The notes beneath the pieces are model-generated. The model worked only from the letters and a program-made list of their open reading frames with translations, had not been told where the DNA came from and made no database searches. The translations under genes were made by a program, and so were the position numbers. Below are positions 1 through 8,717 of a stretch of 64,000 bases of DNA, one piece after another. Numbering within the stretch: position 1 is the stretch's first letter; each line of letters begins with the position of its first letter. The DNA is from Puia dinghuensis (GTDB taxonomy: Bacteria; Bacteroidota; Bacteroidia; Chitinophagales; Chitinophagaceae), in assembly GCF_014642875.1 (NCBI RefSeq), contig NZ_BMJC01000004.1, forward strand, positions 730,070 through 794,069. The letters run 5' to 3'.

Positions 1-2261
1 AAATCACTAAAGCAAAAGATGACAAAACCCGCCGTCAGCACCAGCGAGGTATAAAGGATGCTGATCCCCGTCGTATTGATGGTATCGATCACGGCATCCT
101 CCGGTTTTTTACCCATCGAATCCTGTTTGTAATTCACCAGAAACCGGATGGTGATATCGATGGCGATACCCAGGGCTATGCTAAAGACGATCACCGTCGA
201 AGGCCGGAGCCGCACGCCGGCCCAGCCCATGATCCCCGCCGTTATCAGCAGCGGGATCACATTCGGCACCAGGCTGCAGAGCAGGATACGCAGGCTCCTG
301 AACAGGAAAAGCATACAGGCGGCGATGAGCACAAAGGCCCACTGGATACTATCCTTCAGCCCCCTGATGATAAAACTGCTTCCTTCCAGGTAGGTGACAC
401 TCGTCCCCGTAAACGTGACCCGGTATCTCGCCGTATCGAACAGGGTATGCGCCCGCTTCTCCAGGTCGCCAAGCACTGCCGGAAGCCGCTTGCTGCCGAT
501 ATCCGCCATTTGAACGCTCACCCGAAGTTTCTGCTGGTTACTATCCACAAAGCTCCATAATAGTTTCGTCAGGCTGTTTGTATTTGCCCCGCTTCGCACC
601 TCGTGGCTCCCGCCGTTGCCGACGCTGCCCGAACCGCCCGCGGCAGATGCCTTCTCACCAAGACCCAGATAGGAAACAATAAAGCTCAGGTCCATCTGGT
701 TGGGAACGAGGTAGCCCGAACTATCCGCCCCATAATAGGCCTGCCGCACAAACTTCAGCCCCTCCACCAGCGACAGCGGCCGGGCCATCTCGGGCTGTGC
801 GCCAATATAGGCAGACAGCTGATCGATGCTGTCCAGGGTCTTCGCCATGCCGGCCCTCAAACCCTTCCTTCGTTTGGTATCGATCACAATCTCCAACGGC
901 ATCACCCCCTTGAAGTTCTTTTCGAAGAACTTCAGGTCGGTATATAGCTTGTCCTTCTGCGGCAGATCATCCACGATAAATCCTTCCGATCTCAGCCTGA
1001 ACATCCCCGCTACCGACACCGCCACGATGAGCACCGTTACGGCATAGATAATTCTCCGGTGATGCAGGGTCCATATCTCCAGCCGCTTTAGCACGGCCGC
1101 CAGCCAGCGGTTCTGCAGGTAGAGCATATGCTTCGGCTTCGGCGCCGGCAGGTAGCTCAACACCGCGGGGATCAGGATAATGGAGATAAAGAACAACAGC
1201 ATGATATTGATCCCCGCTACCACCCCAAACTCATTCAATATCGAGCTGCGCGTCAGCGCAAAAACGCCAAAGCCGATGGCCGCGGTCAGGTTACAGAAAA
1301 ATGTAACGACACCCATCCGGCCGATCATCAGGATCAGGGCCTTTTGTTTGTCACCCGTATCCCGGTAAGCCGTATGGAATTTGTTCATGAAGTAGATGCA
1401 GTTGGGTATCCCGATCACCACGACAAGGGTGGGGGTGAGGGCATTCAGCAGGGTGATCTTATAGCCCAGCAGGTCCAGCGTTCCAAAGCTGAAGACGACC
1501 CCGATACCCACCACTGCCAGGGATAGTAACATCGTGCTGACGCTGCGGAAGAATAGAAAAAGGATCAACGACATCATGACCAACGACCCCAACAGGAACC
1601 AGGACGTTTCAGTTTTCACCTTGGCAGCCATCCTGGTGCGGAGAAGGGGAAGACCACTATAGTGCATGTCCAGTCCGTTGCGAATTCCAAAGCTGTCCAC
1701 CAGCCCGGTGATGGCATTTATCGTTGCGACCCGCCGCGAAGAGTTCATTACATCCTTATTGACGTGCACCGCCGTTAGCCAGGTACTGGTCTGTTTATTG
1801 TACAAAAGGCCCTGGTAAAAAGGCAGGTCGAGCAACACCGCCTTGCCGCTGTCGATCTGCGCCTGGGAGGTAGGATGTGCCGGGAAAATGGGCACAGCCT
1901 TCAACTTCTCCGCCACGGTATCCTTTACCAGGTTTACGGCAGAGGACACCCCAAGAACATCGTCTACTCCCGCAACCCGCTTCAACGCTTCCGTCAGCCC
2001 GATATAATCGGTGAATACAGGCAATTGAAAGAGCTTGTCCGTCTGTACACCGACGACCAACAGGTTGCCATCCTCGCCAAACGTCTTTCGGAATTCCTGG
2101 TATTCCTTATACTTGGGATTATCCGTGGGGATCGCGCTGTTGAAATCATAGCTCAGTTTCACCCGGCTCGCCCGGAAGGCCATATAACCAGTGACAGATA
2201 ACAATACAACGAGCCAAACTAACCGGAATTTGAGGACAAGACGGGCGATGGATTCCCACAT
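1..2261 (-). CDS. RND/MMPL-family exporter, C-terminus cut by window edge
   Basis: Read from ATG at 2261 this gives about 753 residues before the window ends, so the stop is missing. The N-terminus has one membrane helix (about residues 9-27), then a periplasmic region. A membrane bundle follows with GIPNCIYFMNKFH in its fourth or fifth helix (near nt 1380-1410), then a second periplasmic domain and a second bundle containing GIAIDITIRFLVNY near the window start. This duplicated layout is that of the RND superfamily, specifically the MMPL-like exporters of hydrophobic molecules, which act without the TolC-linked AcrB architecture. The substrate cannot be told from the sequence. The gene diverges from recO with a gap of about 40 bases. 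A near-consensus -7 element (TTTATTTG) lies just upstream on the minus strand. Confidence 0.85.
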   Translation of the reverse strand, partial: MWESIARLVLKFRLVWLVVLLSVTGYMAFRASRVKLSYDFNSAIPTDNPKYKEYQEFRKTFGEDGNLLVVGVQTDKLFQLPVFTDYIGLTEALKRVAGVDDVLGVSSAVNLVKDTVAEKLKAVPIFPAHPTSQAQIDSGKAVLLDLPFYQGLLYNKQTSTWLTAVHVNKDVMNSSRRVATINAITGLVDSFGIRNGLDMHYSGLPLLRTRMAAKVKTETSWFLLGSLVMMSLILFLFFRSVSTMLLSLAVVGIGVVFSFGTLDLLGYKITLLNALTPTLVVVIGIPNCIYFMNKFHTAYRDTGDKQKALILMIGRMGVVTFFCNLTAAIGFGVFALTRSSILNEFGVVAGINIMLLFFISIILIPAVLSYLPAPKPKHMLYLQNRWLAAVLKRLEIWTLHHRRIIYAVTVLIVAVSVAGMFRLRSEGFIVDDLPQKDKLYTDLKFFEKNFKGVMPLEIVIDTKRRKGLRAGMAKTLDSIDQLSAYIGAQPEMARPLSLVEGLKFVRQAYYGADSSGYLVPNQMDLSFIVSYLGLGEKASAAGGSGSVGNGGSHEVRSGANTNSLTKLLWSFVDSNQQKLRVSVQMADIGSKRLPAVLGDLEKRAHTLFDTARYRVTFTGTSVTYLEGSSFIIRGLKDSIQWAFVLIAACMLFLFRSLRILLCSLVPNVIPLLITAGIMGWAGVRLRPSTVIVFSIALGIAIDITIRFLVNYKQDSMGKKPEDAVIDTINTTGISILYTSLVLTAGFVIFCFSD

Positions 2262-2301
2262 GTATGAATAATTTACTTTGCAAATAAACGTATTTTTACA
2301 A

Positions 2302-3042
2302 GTGCAATTACACAAGACCAAAGGAATCGTCCTGAAGGGGGTAAAATACGGCGAAACCAGCCTCATCGTCACCCTCTACACCGAGCTTTTCGGCATCCAA
2401 TCCTATCTCGTCAACGGCGTCAGGACAAGCTCCCGCAAGGGAATGGGAAAAGCCAATCTCTTCCAGCCTGCGGCCATCCTCGATCTCGTGGTCTATCACA
2501 ACGAGCTGAAAAATCTGCAACGGCTCCGTGAGTTCAAATGGGGCGTCCTCTACCAGCACATCTTCTTCGACGTCATAAAGAATGCCGTCGCCCTGTTCAT
2601 GGTCGAGTTGCTGCAGAAATGCATCAAACAGCCGGAGCCTAACCCCGAACTGTTTTATTTCATCGAAGACGCTTTCCTGCATCTCGACGCGGCCGAAGGC
2701 CGCGTCCTCGCCAACTTCCCGCTATTCTTCATCCTCCACCTGGCCGGCTTTTTCGGCTTTAAGATCGAAGACAGTTATAGCGAAAGCACACCCTACCTCG
2801 ATCTGAAGGAAGGCCAGTTCGTGGCCGAACATCCCGAACATCACCTCCTTCTCGAAGACCCGTTTAGTTTTATCACGGCCCAACTGCTGCGCGTCCAACA
2901 GCCGCTCGAACTACAAGGGCTTCCCCTCAACCAGGACACCCGGCGCATCCTGCTCCAGGCTTACAGAACTTTCTATGCGCTGCATGTCCCCGACTTCGGC
3001 GAGATGCGTACCCTCAACGTGCTGCAAACCGTCCTGTCCTAA
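2302..3042 (+). CDS. recO: DNA repair protein RecO
   Basis: RecO works with RecF and RecR to load RecA onto SSB-coated single strands during gap repair. The N-terminus, [20 protein letters not shown] followed by TLYTELFG, is the typical OB-fold start of the family, and the 246-residue length fits. A helical C-terminal domain follows. I chose the GTG at 2302. A TTG at 2278 is in frame, but it lies inside a near-consensus -7 promoter element (TTACTTTG, 2273-2280), so translation from it is unlikely. The stop overlaps the stop of the convergent amidohydrolase gene by four bases. Confidence 0.92.
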   Translation: MQLHKTKGIVLKGVKYGETSLIVTLYTELFGIQSYLVNGVRTSSRKGMGKANLFQPAAILDLVVYHNELKNLQRLREFKWGVLYQHIFFDVIKNAVALFMVELLQKCIKQPEPNPELFYFIEDAFLHLDAAEGRVLANFPLFFILHLAGFFGFKIEDSYSESTPYLDLKEGQFVAEHPEHHLLLEDPFSFITAQLLRVQQPLELQGLPLNQDTRRILLQAYRTFYALHVPDFGEMRTLNVLQTVLS

Positions 3043-4190
3043 ATCAATCGCTTCACCGAAGCCCCACCAAGCCGCCCGCCTTCCACACCCTCTATCAACA
3101 CCACCCCCGGCCGCTTCCCCGGTGCAAAGCTTCCCAACTGCTGCTCCATCCCCAACGCAAGCGCCCCGTTTAGCGTAGCCCATTGCAGCAGAATGGAGGT
3201 CTCCAAACCCGGAAATGCCAGCTGCAACGTCTTCAGCTCTTCCAGAATGCTCAGCCCATGGTTCGAAGCCAGACTATCCGTACCGACGACAATAAAACAT
3301 CCCGACCGCACCAGCAACTCCACATCCGGCAGCTGTCTGCCAATATAAAGATTGGCATTTGGACACAAACAATACCTTAGGTTATACCCTCGGGCCATGC
3401 GCAGGTCTTCTTCCCGCGTCGCCACATTGTGCACGGCGATCACCGGCTGGGCCGGATCAAAATAAGCCAGCCAGCTCTCCAGGCTTCTGACTCCCGTCCC
3501 CTCGAAAAAGGAAACATCCAGCCCAAGTGCGGCATACAGACGCAAAAACTCCCCCTTCCCCACCAGAAGGAAGGCATTCTCCGCCTCGCTTTCCTGGTTA
3601 TGGATCGTCAGCACCCGTCCGCCCGCCTGTTCCGCGATCATCCGGAATAAGGCAGGGGAAACCGAATAAGGCGCATGCGGCACGATGACCCCGTCGCCAA
3701 AGTCCGCCAGCACCCTCCTGCTGTGGTCGAACCGCAGCTGCGCCCCACCCTCGATAAACCCGATGGTTTCGATGAAATTGTAATAATGAAGCCGCCCCTT
3801 TCGCTTCTGTTCCAGCGTGTCGGCCGTATTACAGATATCCCCCACAGCCACGATGCCGCCCACCAGCATCTCCTCCTCTCCAGCCGCGATCGCCCCAGCG
3901 ATCGCCTCCGGATTCTCCACACCCCTTCCCCGGATCACCGTGCTGAGAAACTCCACCAACCCCGTCGCCTCGGGCACTACTCCCCGCATATGCGACAGCT
4001 CCAGATGGCAATGACAATTGACAAAACCGGGGCTCAGCACGCCCGGATAATAGGCCACATCTTCCCCCGCCGCTGCGGCCGGGATAACATCCTGCACCCT
4101 GCCGTCATCCGTGGTAACCAACACGCTATCTTCCCTGGCAAACCCCTCTCCCGTAAATAAGAAATCGGCTTTGAATTTTCGATAAGTCAT
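3039..4190 (-). CDS. Metal-dependent amidohydrolase (ATZ/TRZ, chlorohydrolase-like)
   Basis: The 383-residue protein has the cyclic amidohydrolase pattern. A metal-binding HxH sits in [16 protein letters not shown] (H60, H62), a later His in [13 protein letters not shown], another in IAVHNVAT, and the catalytic Asp in [11 protein letters not shown], followed by the ATZ/TRZ C-terminal region. Relatives deaminate adenosine-type compounds (methylthioadenosine, S-adenosylhomocysteine, aminodeoxyfutalosine) or triazines. No neighbour points to a substrate, so the reaction stays open. A role in futalosine-type menaquinone synthesis is possible but untested. The gene is transcribed away from prfA, and their promoters overlap. 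Its stop overlaps the recO stop. Confidence 0.8.
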   Translation of the reverse strand: MTYRKFKADFLFTGEGFAREDSVLVTTDDGRVQDVIPAAAAGEDVAYYPGVLSPGFVNCHCHLELSHMRGVVPEATGLVEFLSTVIRGRGVENPEAIAGAIAAGEEEMLVGGIVAVGDICNTADTLEQKRKGRLHYYNFIETIGFIEGGAQLRFDHSRRVLADFGDGVIVPHAPYSVSPALFRMIAEQAGGRVLTIHNQESEAENAFLLVGKGEFLRLYAALGLDVSFFEGTGVRSLESWLAYFDPAQPVIAVHNVATREEDLRMARGYNLRYCLCPNANLYIGRQLPDVELLVRSGCFIVVGTDSLASNHGLSILEELKTLQLAFPGLETSILLQWATLNGALALGMEQQLGSFAPGKRPGVVLIEGVEGGRLGGASVKRLI

Positions 4191-4202
4191 TCGTAAACAA
4201 GT

Positions 4203-4210
4203 TATCTTTG
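4203..4210 (+). promoter_or_regulatory. prfA -7 promoter element
   Basis: TATCTTTG matches the Bacteroidota -7 consensus TAnnTTTG, 12 bases before the prfA ATG at 4223. No good -33 TTG was found at the usual spacing. Confidence 0.6.
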
Positions 4211-4215
4211 CCGCT

Positions 4216-4223
4216 CAAATATA
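4216..4223 (-). promoter_or_regulatory. Amidohydrolase -7 promoter element
   Basis: On the minus strand TATATTTG matches TAnnTTTG and lies 25 bases upstream of the amidohydrolase ATG at 4190. It abuts the prfA promoter element, so the two start sites should fall within a few bases of each other on opposite strands. Confidence 0.55.
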
Positions 4224-5287
4224 TGCTAGATAAACTGGAAGCCATAAAAGCCCGTTTCGAAGACCTGGGAGTTGCCCTGAGTAACCCGGAGATCGTCAGC
4301 GATAACCGGAAATTCAGCGCCATGAGCAAGGAATACCGCAGCATCGAAAAGATCGTCCGGGCCCATGACGAATATAAGAACCTGTTGGATACCATCGAAT
4401 TCAATAAGGAAGCCCTCAATGGCGACGACGCAGAACTGCGGGAACTGGCTAAGGCGGAAGCACCGGCATTGGAAGAAAGCAAGATCGAGATGGAAGCCCA
4501 TATCCGTCAGCTGCTGATACCCAAAGATCCACAGGACGAGAAAAACGCCATCCTCGAGATCAGGGCGGGTACAGGAGGCGACGAAGCCAGCCTCTTTGCC
4601 GGCGACCTCCTGCGGATGTACATAAAATACTGCGAACGCCGGGGCTGGAAAACAGCCATCCTCAGCGAAAGCGAAGGCACCGTCGGTGGTTATAAGGAAG
4701 TACAGGTGGAAGTGGTGGGCGACGACGTCTATGGCACCCTTAAGTTCGAAAGTGGGGTCCACCGGGTACAACGGGTGCCCGACACCGAACAAAGCGGCCG
4801 GGTCCATACCAGCGCCGCCACCGTCGCCGTCATGCCCGAAGCCGAAGAAGTAGACTTCGAATTAAAGGAAAGCGATGTAAAGATGGAGACGGCCCGAAGC
4901 GGTGGCGCAGGCGGGCAAAACGTCAACAAGGTGGAAACAAAGGTTTTCCTAACCCATATCCCTACCGGGGTTGTGGTAGTATGCCAGACCGAACGCAGCC
5001 AATTGGGCAACCGCGAAAAAGCCATGCAGATGCTGCGTACAAAGCTTTATGAGGACCAGGTGCGTAAACAGGAAGAAGAGATCGCCCGCCACCGCAAAAG
5101 CCTGGTCAGCACCGGCGATCGCAGCGCCAAGATCAGAACATACAACTTCCCACAGGGCCGCGTCACCGATCACCGCATCGGCCTCACCGTCTATAATCTG
5201 GACGACGTCCTCAATGGAAATATCCAGGAATTCATCGACGCCCTGCAATTCGCAGAAAACGCCGAAAAGATGGCCCGTCAGAACTAA
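4223..5287 (+). CDS. prfA: Peptide chain release factor 1
   Basis: RF1 recognises UAA and UAG stop codons and triggers peptidyl-tRNA hydrolysis. The 354-residue protein has the universal GGQ loop at residues 230-232 ([13 protein letters not shown]) and the stop-codon-reading PxT tripeptide as PDT at 186-188 ([23 protein letters not shown]), which marks it as RF1 rather than RF2. The C-terminal segment with [20 protein letters not shown] is also typical. The start is ATG 4223. An upstream in-frame TTG at 4208 lies within the -7 promoter element. No prmC methyltransferase gene follows. Confidence 0.96.
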   Translation: MLDKLEAIKARFEDLGVALSNPEIVSDNRKFSAMSKEYRSIEKIVRAHDEYKNLLDTIEFNKEALNGDDAELRELAKAEAPALEESKIEMEAHIRQLLIPKDPQDEKNAILEIRAGTGGDEASLFAGDLLRMYIKYCERRGWKTAILSESEGTVGGYKEVQVEVVGDDVYGTLKFESGVHRVQRVPDTEQSGRVHTSAATVAVMPEAEEVDFELKESDVKMETARSGGAGGQNVNKVETKVFLTHIPTGVVVVCQTERSQLGNREKAMQMLRTKLYEDQVRKQEEEIARHRKSLVSTGDRSAKIRTYNFPQGRVTDHRIGLTVYNLDDVLNGNIQEFIDALQFAENAEKMARQN

Positions 5288-5604
5288 AATTACCCCGGCG
5301 AGGACCCCCGTTTACCATAAGAGGGGCCCGATATACCACAAAGTGGGTATACCAACATTAAAACCGAATTAAAGCCTGGGGGATTGTTACAGAAACCTGG
5401 GCCTTTCACGTTATTTTAACGGATGGCGAGTAAACCTTTTGCTCAATTTTGCGTCTTTATATATGTGCGGTCGATTGCACTAGTTCTTTAAAAAAATGGC
5501 GCTAAAACTTGCTACAAAGTAAGAAATTGTATAACTTAATAAGGGGTAATGCTAAATAAATGTTATTACTCCCAATTAGGGAAAGGAAACAACGATTTCC
5601 ACCG
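5288..5604. other. Intergenic stretch after prfA, no gene seen
   Basis: No reading frame of convincing composition was found on either strand. The stretch is more AT-rich than its surroundings. It contains a weak inverted repeat (GGGGTAAT with ATTACTCC, about 5543-5575) but no clear terminator for prfA. Confidence 0.4.
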
Positions 5605-5612
5605 TAGTTTTG
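5605..5612 (+). promoter_or_regulatory. -7 element of candidate small RNA
   Basis: TAGTTTTG is a perfect TAnnTTTG match with no coding sequence downstream on this strand before a strong terminator at 5748-5777. Confidence 0.45.
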
Positions 5613-5616
5613 TAGT

Positions 5617-5777
5617 AGCAAAGTCCATTAAAAGCAACGCAACACAACATTGGCACCTGTTTTGCGTTATGTATGGTAAAATCAGTCTTTTCTATTTGAC
5701 TCACATAAAGCAGTCAATTTTCTCATAAGCAGTTAGTTTTGGTTACGACCCCTGTTTCTACAGGGGTTTATTCTTTT
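5617..5777 (+). ncRNA. Candidate small RNA with intrinsic terminator
   Basis: A TAnnTTTG promoter element at 5605-5612 is followed, about 160 bases later, by a strong intrinsic terminator. No open frame lies between them, and the next gene is on the opposite strand, so this is not a leader. Two further stems can be drawn: AACGCAA (5636-5642) with TTGCGTT (5662-5668), and TTGACT (5696-5701) with AGTCAA (5712-5717). I do not recognise a known RNA family: it lacks the SRP RNA GGAA tetraloop context, and it is too short for RNase P RNA or tmRNA. A 6S-like role cannot be excluded. Position and limits are inferred from promoter and terminator only. Confidence 0.4.
5748..5777 (+). terminator. Intrinsic terminator
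   Basis: A perfect 8-bp stem, ACCCCTGT (5748-5755) and ACAGGGGT (5760-5767), encloses a TTCT loop and runs into a T-rich tail (TTATTCTTTT). The T tail is on the plus strand, so it ends plus-strand transcription, not the convergent VanZ-like gene. Confidence 0.8.
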
Positions 5778-5827
5778 ATATACCCTCCAATCCTCCAGCT
5801 AACAGTAATGACTAACCGTTATGCTGT

Positions 5828-6244
5828 TCACCGGGCGTTATCTTGTTTACCGGGCAGGAGAAAAATACTGCTGGCTCCATACCCGAACCCCGCTCCGAAC
5901 ATATCCGCAATGATATCCCCCAGGTCATAATCCCGCCCCGGTATCCAGTACTTCTGGACAAACTCCATCGCGATGCCAAACAAATTGGAAAGCATATAGA
6001 AGCAAAAGAAACCCACCAGCAGTCGTGTAAAGGAAAGCCCACGCTTCGTCAGATAGAGGCTCCAAAGGAACACAAATCCCCCAAACAGGGTTATATGAAC
6101 AAGTTTGTCGAAATCGGGCACGTAAAACAGCTTCTCATTGGGAATATACGAACCCGGGATACACATCGCGATAACGACAAGCAGGGTCCAGACGATAGGA
6201 ACATAGAGTGCCGACAGGTATTTATGGATAAAACGTAGGATCAT
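5828..6244 (-). CDS. VanZ-like membrane protein
   Basis: The 138-residue protein has four predicted membrane helices. It carries the VanZ-family pattern PGSYIPN, DFDKLVHITLFGGFVFLW and GIAMEFVQ...GRDYDLGDIIADMFGAGFGY. In enterococci VanZ gives low-level teicoplanin resistance by an unclear mechanism. In Bacteroidota short VanZ-like proteins are common and often sit near gcvH, as here, with no known role. The start ATG at 6244 lies only about 20 bases beyond the terminator that ends the anti-sigma transcript, and I could not find a clear promoter in that gap. Expression may depend on read-through. Confidence 0.8.
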   Translation of the reverse strand: MILRFIHKYLSALYVPIVWTLLVVIAMCIPGSYIPNEKLFYVPDFDKLVHITLFGGFVFLWSLYLTKRGLSFTRLLVGFFCFYMLSNLFGIAMEFVQKYWIPGRDYDLGDIIADMFGAGFGYGASSIFLLPGKQDNAR

Positions 6245-6269
6245 GCGGGGCGGAAATTAAAAAAAAAAG

Positions 6270-6305
6270 GCCGTCTTAAATTAAAAAAGTAGACGGCTTT
6301 TTTTT
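6270..6305. terminator. Bidirectional intrinsic terminator
   Basis: GCCGTCT (6270-6276) pairs with AGACGGC (6291-6297). The stem has a run of Ts on the plus strand (6298-6305) and a run of As before it, so it can act in both directions. On the minus strand it ends the anti-sigma transcript. Confidence 0.75.
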
Positions 6306-6314
6306 CAATAATGT

Positions 6315-6366
6315 CCGGCAAGCTTCGCTTGTCGGGGGAAGTCCCCGACAGGCGGGGACTTTTTTT
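6315..6366. repeat. Cluster of overlapping inverted repeats
   Basis: Three mutually exclusive hairpins overlap here: GCAAGC/GCTTGT (6318-6332), GTCGGGG/CCCCGAC (6331-6349) and GTCCCC/GGGGAC (6341-6359). The last is followed by seven Ts on the plus strand. The cluster lies between the anti-sigma stop and the bidirectional terminator. It could be a tandem terminator or a REP-like palindrome. Confidence 0.5.
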
Positions 6367-6388
6367 CTATAGCTGTAGAATATCTTTC

Positions 6389-7213
6389 CTATTGGCTTTG
6401 CAGCGTCTTACCCATGGACTGCAGCTTTTCCAGCGTAGGGGACTCACTGCCACCTCTTTTCTCGATGGTGATGGCAAATGCCTGCGCCTTCTTGGTATTC
6501 TTCATCTTCAGAATGACCTTGTCATTGGTAGCGTCGAATACCCCCAGGTCTTTTTTCTGATTGTCGATCAGCGCCCACAACTGGTATTGCTGGTCCGAAG
6601 GCAGCTTCGGCATGTTCTTGACAACCAGGTAGACACTCGAGGACGCCGAATCCCAGTAAACATTAGCCGAAGATTTCGGCGCTACCGTGGTTCCGACCAT
6701 GTTGACCACAAGCGTGTTCGGGTCGCCAACCACCTGCTTTTGTTCTTCGACGATCTTGTTCAGGATGTTCTTGGTGGTGTCCAGGGATTCCCTGAGCCGG
6801 TCGTTACTGCTGGTCAGATCTTTGTTCTCCTGCCGGGTCTGGTAGTAGAGATACGCCATTCCGATGAGCAACAAGACAGCAGCGGCAGCAACGAATTTCA
6901 GTAGGCCCGAAGACCGGGCGGGCGGCGAAGTCTTTGCATTTTCCATGTTGATTAATTTTGGTGGAATTGAAGAAGAAACCGGCCGGGATTCTTTCCCGAC
7001 GGCTTCTAAAACTTTCACCTTAACCTCTGGAGGGGGAGGCACCGCATTCTGCGATGCGTATGCTTCAAGCTTTTCTTCGAATTTCCTGCGTGCTGCCACC
7101 AGCTCAGGATACTGCGCACAATATCGCTCAAATTCAGCCCTTTCCGACTCGCTGGCCAGATCCATCACATAGCTTTCAATGATGCCGCTTTCTATGTATT
7201 CTTGTACGTTCAC
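6389..7213 (-). CDS. Membrane anti-sigma factor (RskA-like)
   Basis: The 274-residue protein is encoded directly after an ECF sigma factor with an ATGA overlap, the standard layout for a cognate anti-sigma factor. The cytoplasmic N-terminus (about 1-100) resembles the zinc-finger-less anti-sigma domain (YIESGIIESYVMDLASESERAEFERY). One membrane helix follows (LLKFVAAAAVLLLIGMAYLYY, about 125-145), then a coiled segment. The extracytoplasmic RskA C-terminal domain follows (VYLVVKNMPKLPSDQQYQLWALIDNQKKDLGVF). It should hold the sigma factor at the membrane until a signal releases it. The signal is unknown. Confidence 0.85.
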   Translation of the reverse strand: MNVQEYIESGIIESYVMDLASESERAEFERYCAQYPELVAARRKFEEKLEAYASQNAVPPPPEVKVKVLEAVGKESRPVSSSIPPKLINMENAKTSPPARSSGLLKFVAAAAVLLLIGMAYLYYQTRQENKDLTSSNDRLRESLDTTKNILNKIVEEQKQVVGDPNTLVVNMVGTTVAPKSSANVYWDSASSSVYLVVKNMPKLPSDQQYQLWALIDNQKKDLGVFDATNDKVILKMKNTKKAQAFAITIEKRGGSESPTLEKLQSMGKTLQSQ

Positions 7214-7758
7214 CGTAAGTAATCTCTTAATTGAAGTAACGCATTCCTTATCCTGGTTTTTACGGTACCAAGGGGAATAGCCATCATGTCCGCTATCTCC
7301 TCGTGCGTAAAACCCTTGAAGTAAGCCAGTTCTACCAGGATTCTATGTTCAGGCTTCAGCGTTTCCAACACCTTCTTTAAGCCGATATTATCTACGTTCT
7401 GTTGCGTGGTCTGGTTGGCCACCCCCTTATATACGTTGTCAGGTAGCTCCTGGTTTTTCTGGGAGTTCTGATAACTCTTCGATCGGAGGGTATCAATGGA
7501 AGCATTCCTGGCTATATTAAGCATCCAGGTAAAGAGACGTCCCTTGGTCTGGTCGTACGTTTCTATCTTCCGCCAGATGTTGATGAATACCTCCTGCAAT
7601 ACGTCGCTGGCTAATTCGGAATTATCTGTAATAATTTGTTTGATAATGCTATAAAGTGCCCCAGCATAATTATCATAGAGGAATCCGAAAGCCTGGTCAT
7701 TCCTCTCTTTCAACGCCAGCACTAATTCCTGCTCGGTATAGGTGGTAGGTACTCCCAA
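7210..7758 (-). CDS. RNA polymerase ECF-type sigma factor
   Basis: The 182-residue protein has sigma region 2 (DNYAGALYSIIKQIITDNSELASDVLQEVFINIWRKI and LFTWMLNIARNASIDTLRS) and region 4 with its helix-turn-helix (LVELAYFKGFTHEEIADMMAIPLGTVKTRIRNALLQLR). Regions 1 and 3 are lacking, as expected for a group 4 sigma factor of the SigK/RpoE kind. No ATG is available: an in-frame stop lies two codons upstream of a TTG at 7758, which I take as the start. It is co-transcribed with the anti-sigma gene (four-base overlap). ECF operons often autoregulate, but no matching promoter was identified. Confidence 0.9.
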   Translation of the reverse strand: MGVPTTYTEQELVLALKERNDQAFGFLYDNYAGALYSIIKQIITDNSELASDVLQEVFINIWRKIETYDQTKGRLFTWMLNIARNASIDTLRSKSYQNSQKNQELPDNVYKGVANQTTQQNVDNIGLKKVLETLKPEHRILVELAYFKGFTHEEIADMMAIPLGTVKTRIRNALLQLRDYLR

Positions 7759-7847
7759 GGTTTATGTAAATAAGTACACTAAATATAAAGAAAATATGCC
7801 AGGAGATGCGCCACCGGAAAATTAGCGCATCTTCAGTCCTTTTGGGC

Positions 7848-8228
7848 TCAGTGCACAATGTTGCCATAAGCAGTGGCATCCATCAGCTTATCCACGTCTG
7901 CCGGATTGTCTACGGTCATCTTGATCATCCAGCCTTTCCCATAAGGATCGGAATTGACAAGATCGGGAGCGGCCCCCAATTCGGGGTTTACTTCCAGGAT
8001 CGTTCCCGCAACCGGCAGGTAGAGGTCCGACACCGTCTTTACGGCTTCAACAGTACCAAAGACGGTCTCCGCAGCCAGCGCCTTTCCTACCGTTTCCACC
8101 TCCACATAAACGATATCACCCAATTCCTTTTGTGCAAAATCCGTAATGCCGATGACGGCAACATTGTCTTTTTCCAGCCGAATCCATTCATGGTCCTTCG
8201 TGTAGCGCAGTTTATCAGGGAAATTCAT
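7848..8228 (-). CDS. gcvH: Glycine cleavage system H protein
   Basis: GcvH is the lipoyl carrier that shuttles the aminomethyl group between the P, T and L proteins of the glycine cleavage system. The 126-residue protein starts [17 protein letters not shown] and has the lipoylation site K64 in [13 protein letters not shown], followed by the usual [24 protein letters not shown] segment. The other gcv genes are not in the window, which is normal for Bacteroidota. A near-consensus -7 element (AATATTTG) lies about 23 bases upstream. Confidence 0.97.
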   Translation of the reverse strand: MNFPDKLRYTKDHEWIRLEKDNVAVIGITDFAQKELGDIVYVEVETVGKALAAETVFGTVEAVKTVSDLYLPVAGTILEVNPELGAAPDLVNSDPYGKGWMIKMTVDNPADVDKLMDATAYGNIVH

Positions 8229-8330
8229 GGTAAGTAAATTTTTTATGCTGCAAATATTATAAAAAGGCTTGGAAATTGAATCACCCCTGGATTAATTATT
8301 TGACATAGCCCTGTCTGCGGCGGATGAGCC

Positions 8331-8717
8331 CTATATGATATCCGGTTCTTCCCCTATCTCTGCATTGTCGAAATATAAGAGGATGTGGTCCTTCAGGAAG
8401 TTTTCCTGCTCCACCAGCCCCATTTCCGGGAGGGCCTTTAGCTGGACAAAATGCGGCCACCCCTGCTCGTCCACCCGGTCGAGCCGGTAATAACCACTCT
8501 GCCCGAAAAGCGTGCAGACCGCGATATGCATGAGGTCTTGTTTCTCTTCTTTGGAGAATTTCTTGCGGAGGTCTCCAAACTCCTGCACTCCGATGAGGAA
8601 CAAAATAGTCTCCATGTCAGGCTTCTTGCCAAACCGTTCGACAAGGCGCGCTTCCAGGTTCCACCAACGGACTTGCAGATCATCTTGTAATGGTTGCATC
8701 CCGCAAAGGTACATCAT
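8331..8717 (-). CDS. Conserved small protein of unknown function
   Basis: This frame of up to 128 residues is acidic, with no signal peptide or membrane helix. I do not recognise a domain. It may start at ATG 8717, where it overlaps the stop of the YbjQ-like gene (ATGA) and could be translationally coupled. Or it may start at ATG 8699 (MQPLQDDLQVRWW), which sits only five bases after a perfect minus-strand -7 element TACCTTTG (8711-8704) and would be almost leaderless. Codon usage resembles that of its neighbours, and the frame is open in a region where other frames are broken. Confidence 0.65.
   Translation of the reverse strand: MMYLCGMQPLQDDLQVRWWNLEARLVERFGKKPDMETILFLIGVQEFGDLRKKFSKEEKQDLMHIAVCTLFGQSGYYRLDRVDEQGWPHFVQLKALPEMGLVEQENFLKDHILLYFDNAEIGEEPDII
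8704..8711 (-). promoter_or_regulatory. -7 element inside the upstream gene's end
   Basis: TACCTTTG on the minus strand matches TAnnTTTG and lies five bases before ATG 8699. Confidence 0.45.

Noticed and set aside
2278-2301. TTG start for recO
   Set aside because: The codon lies in the -7 region, so the ribosome would not see it. GTG 2302 is better.
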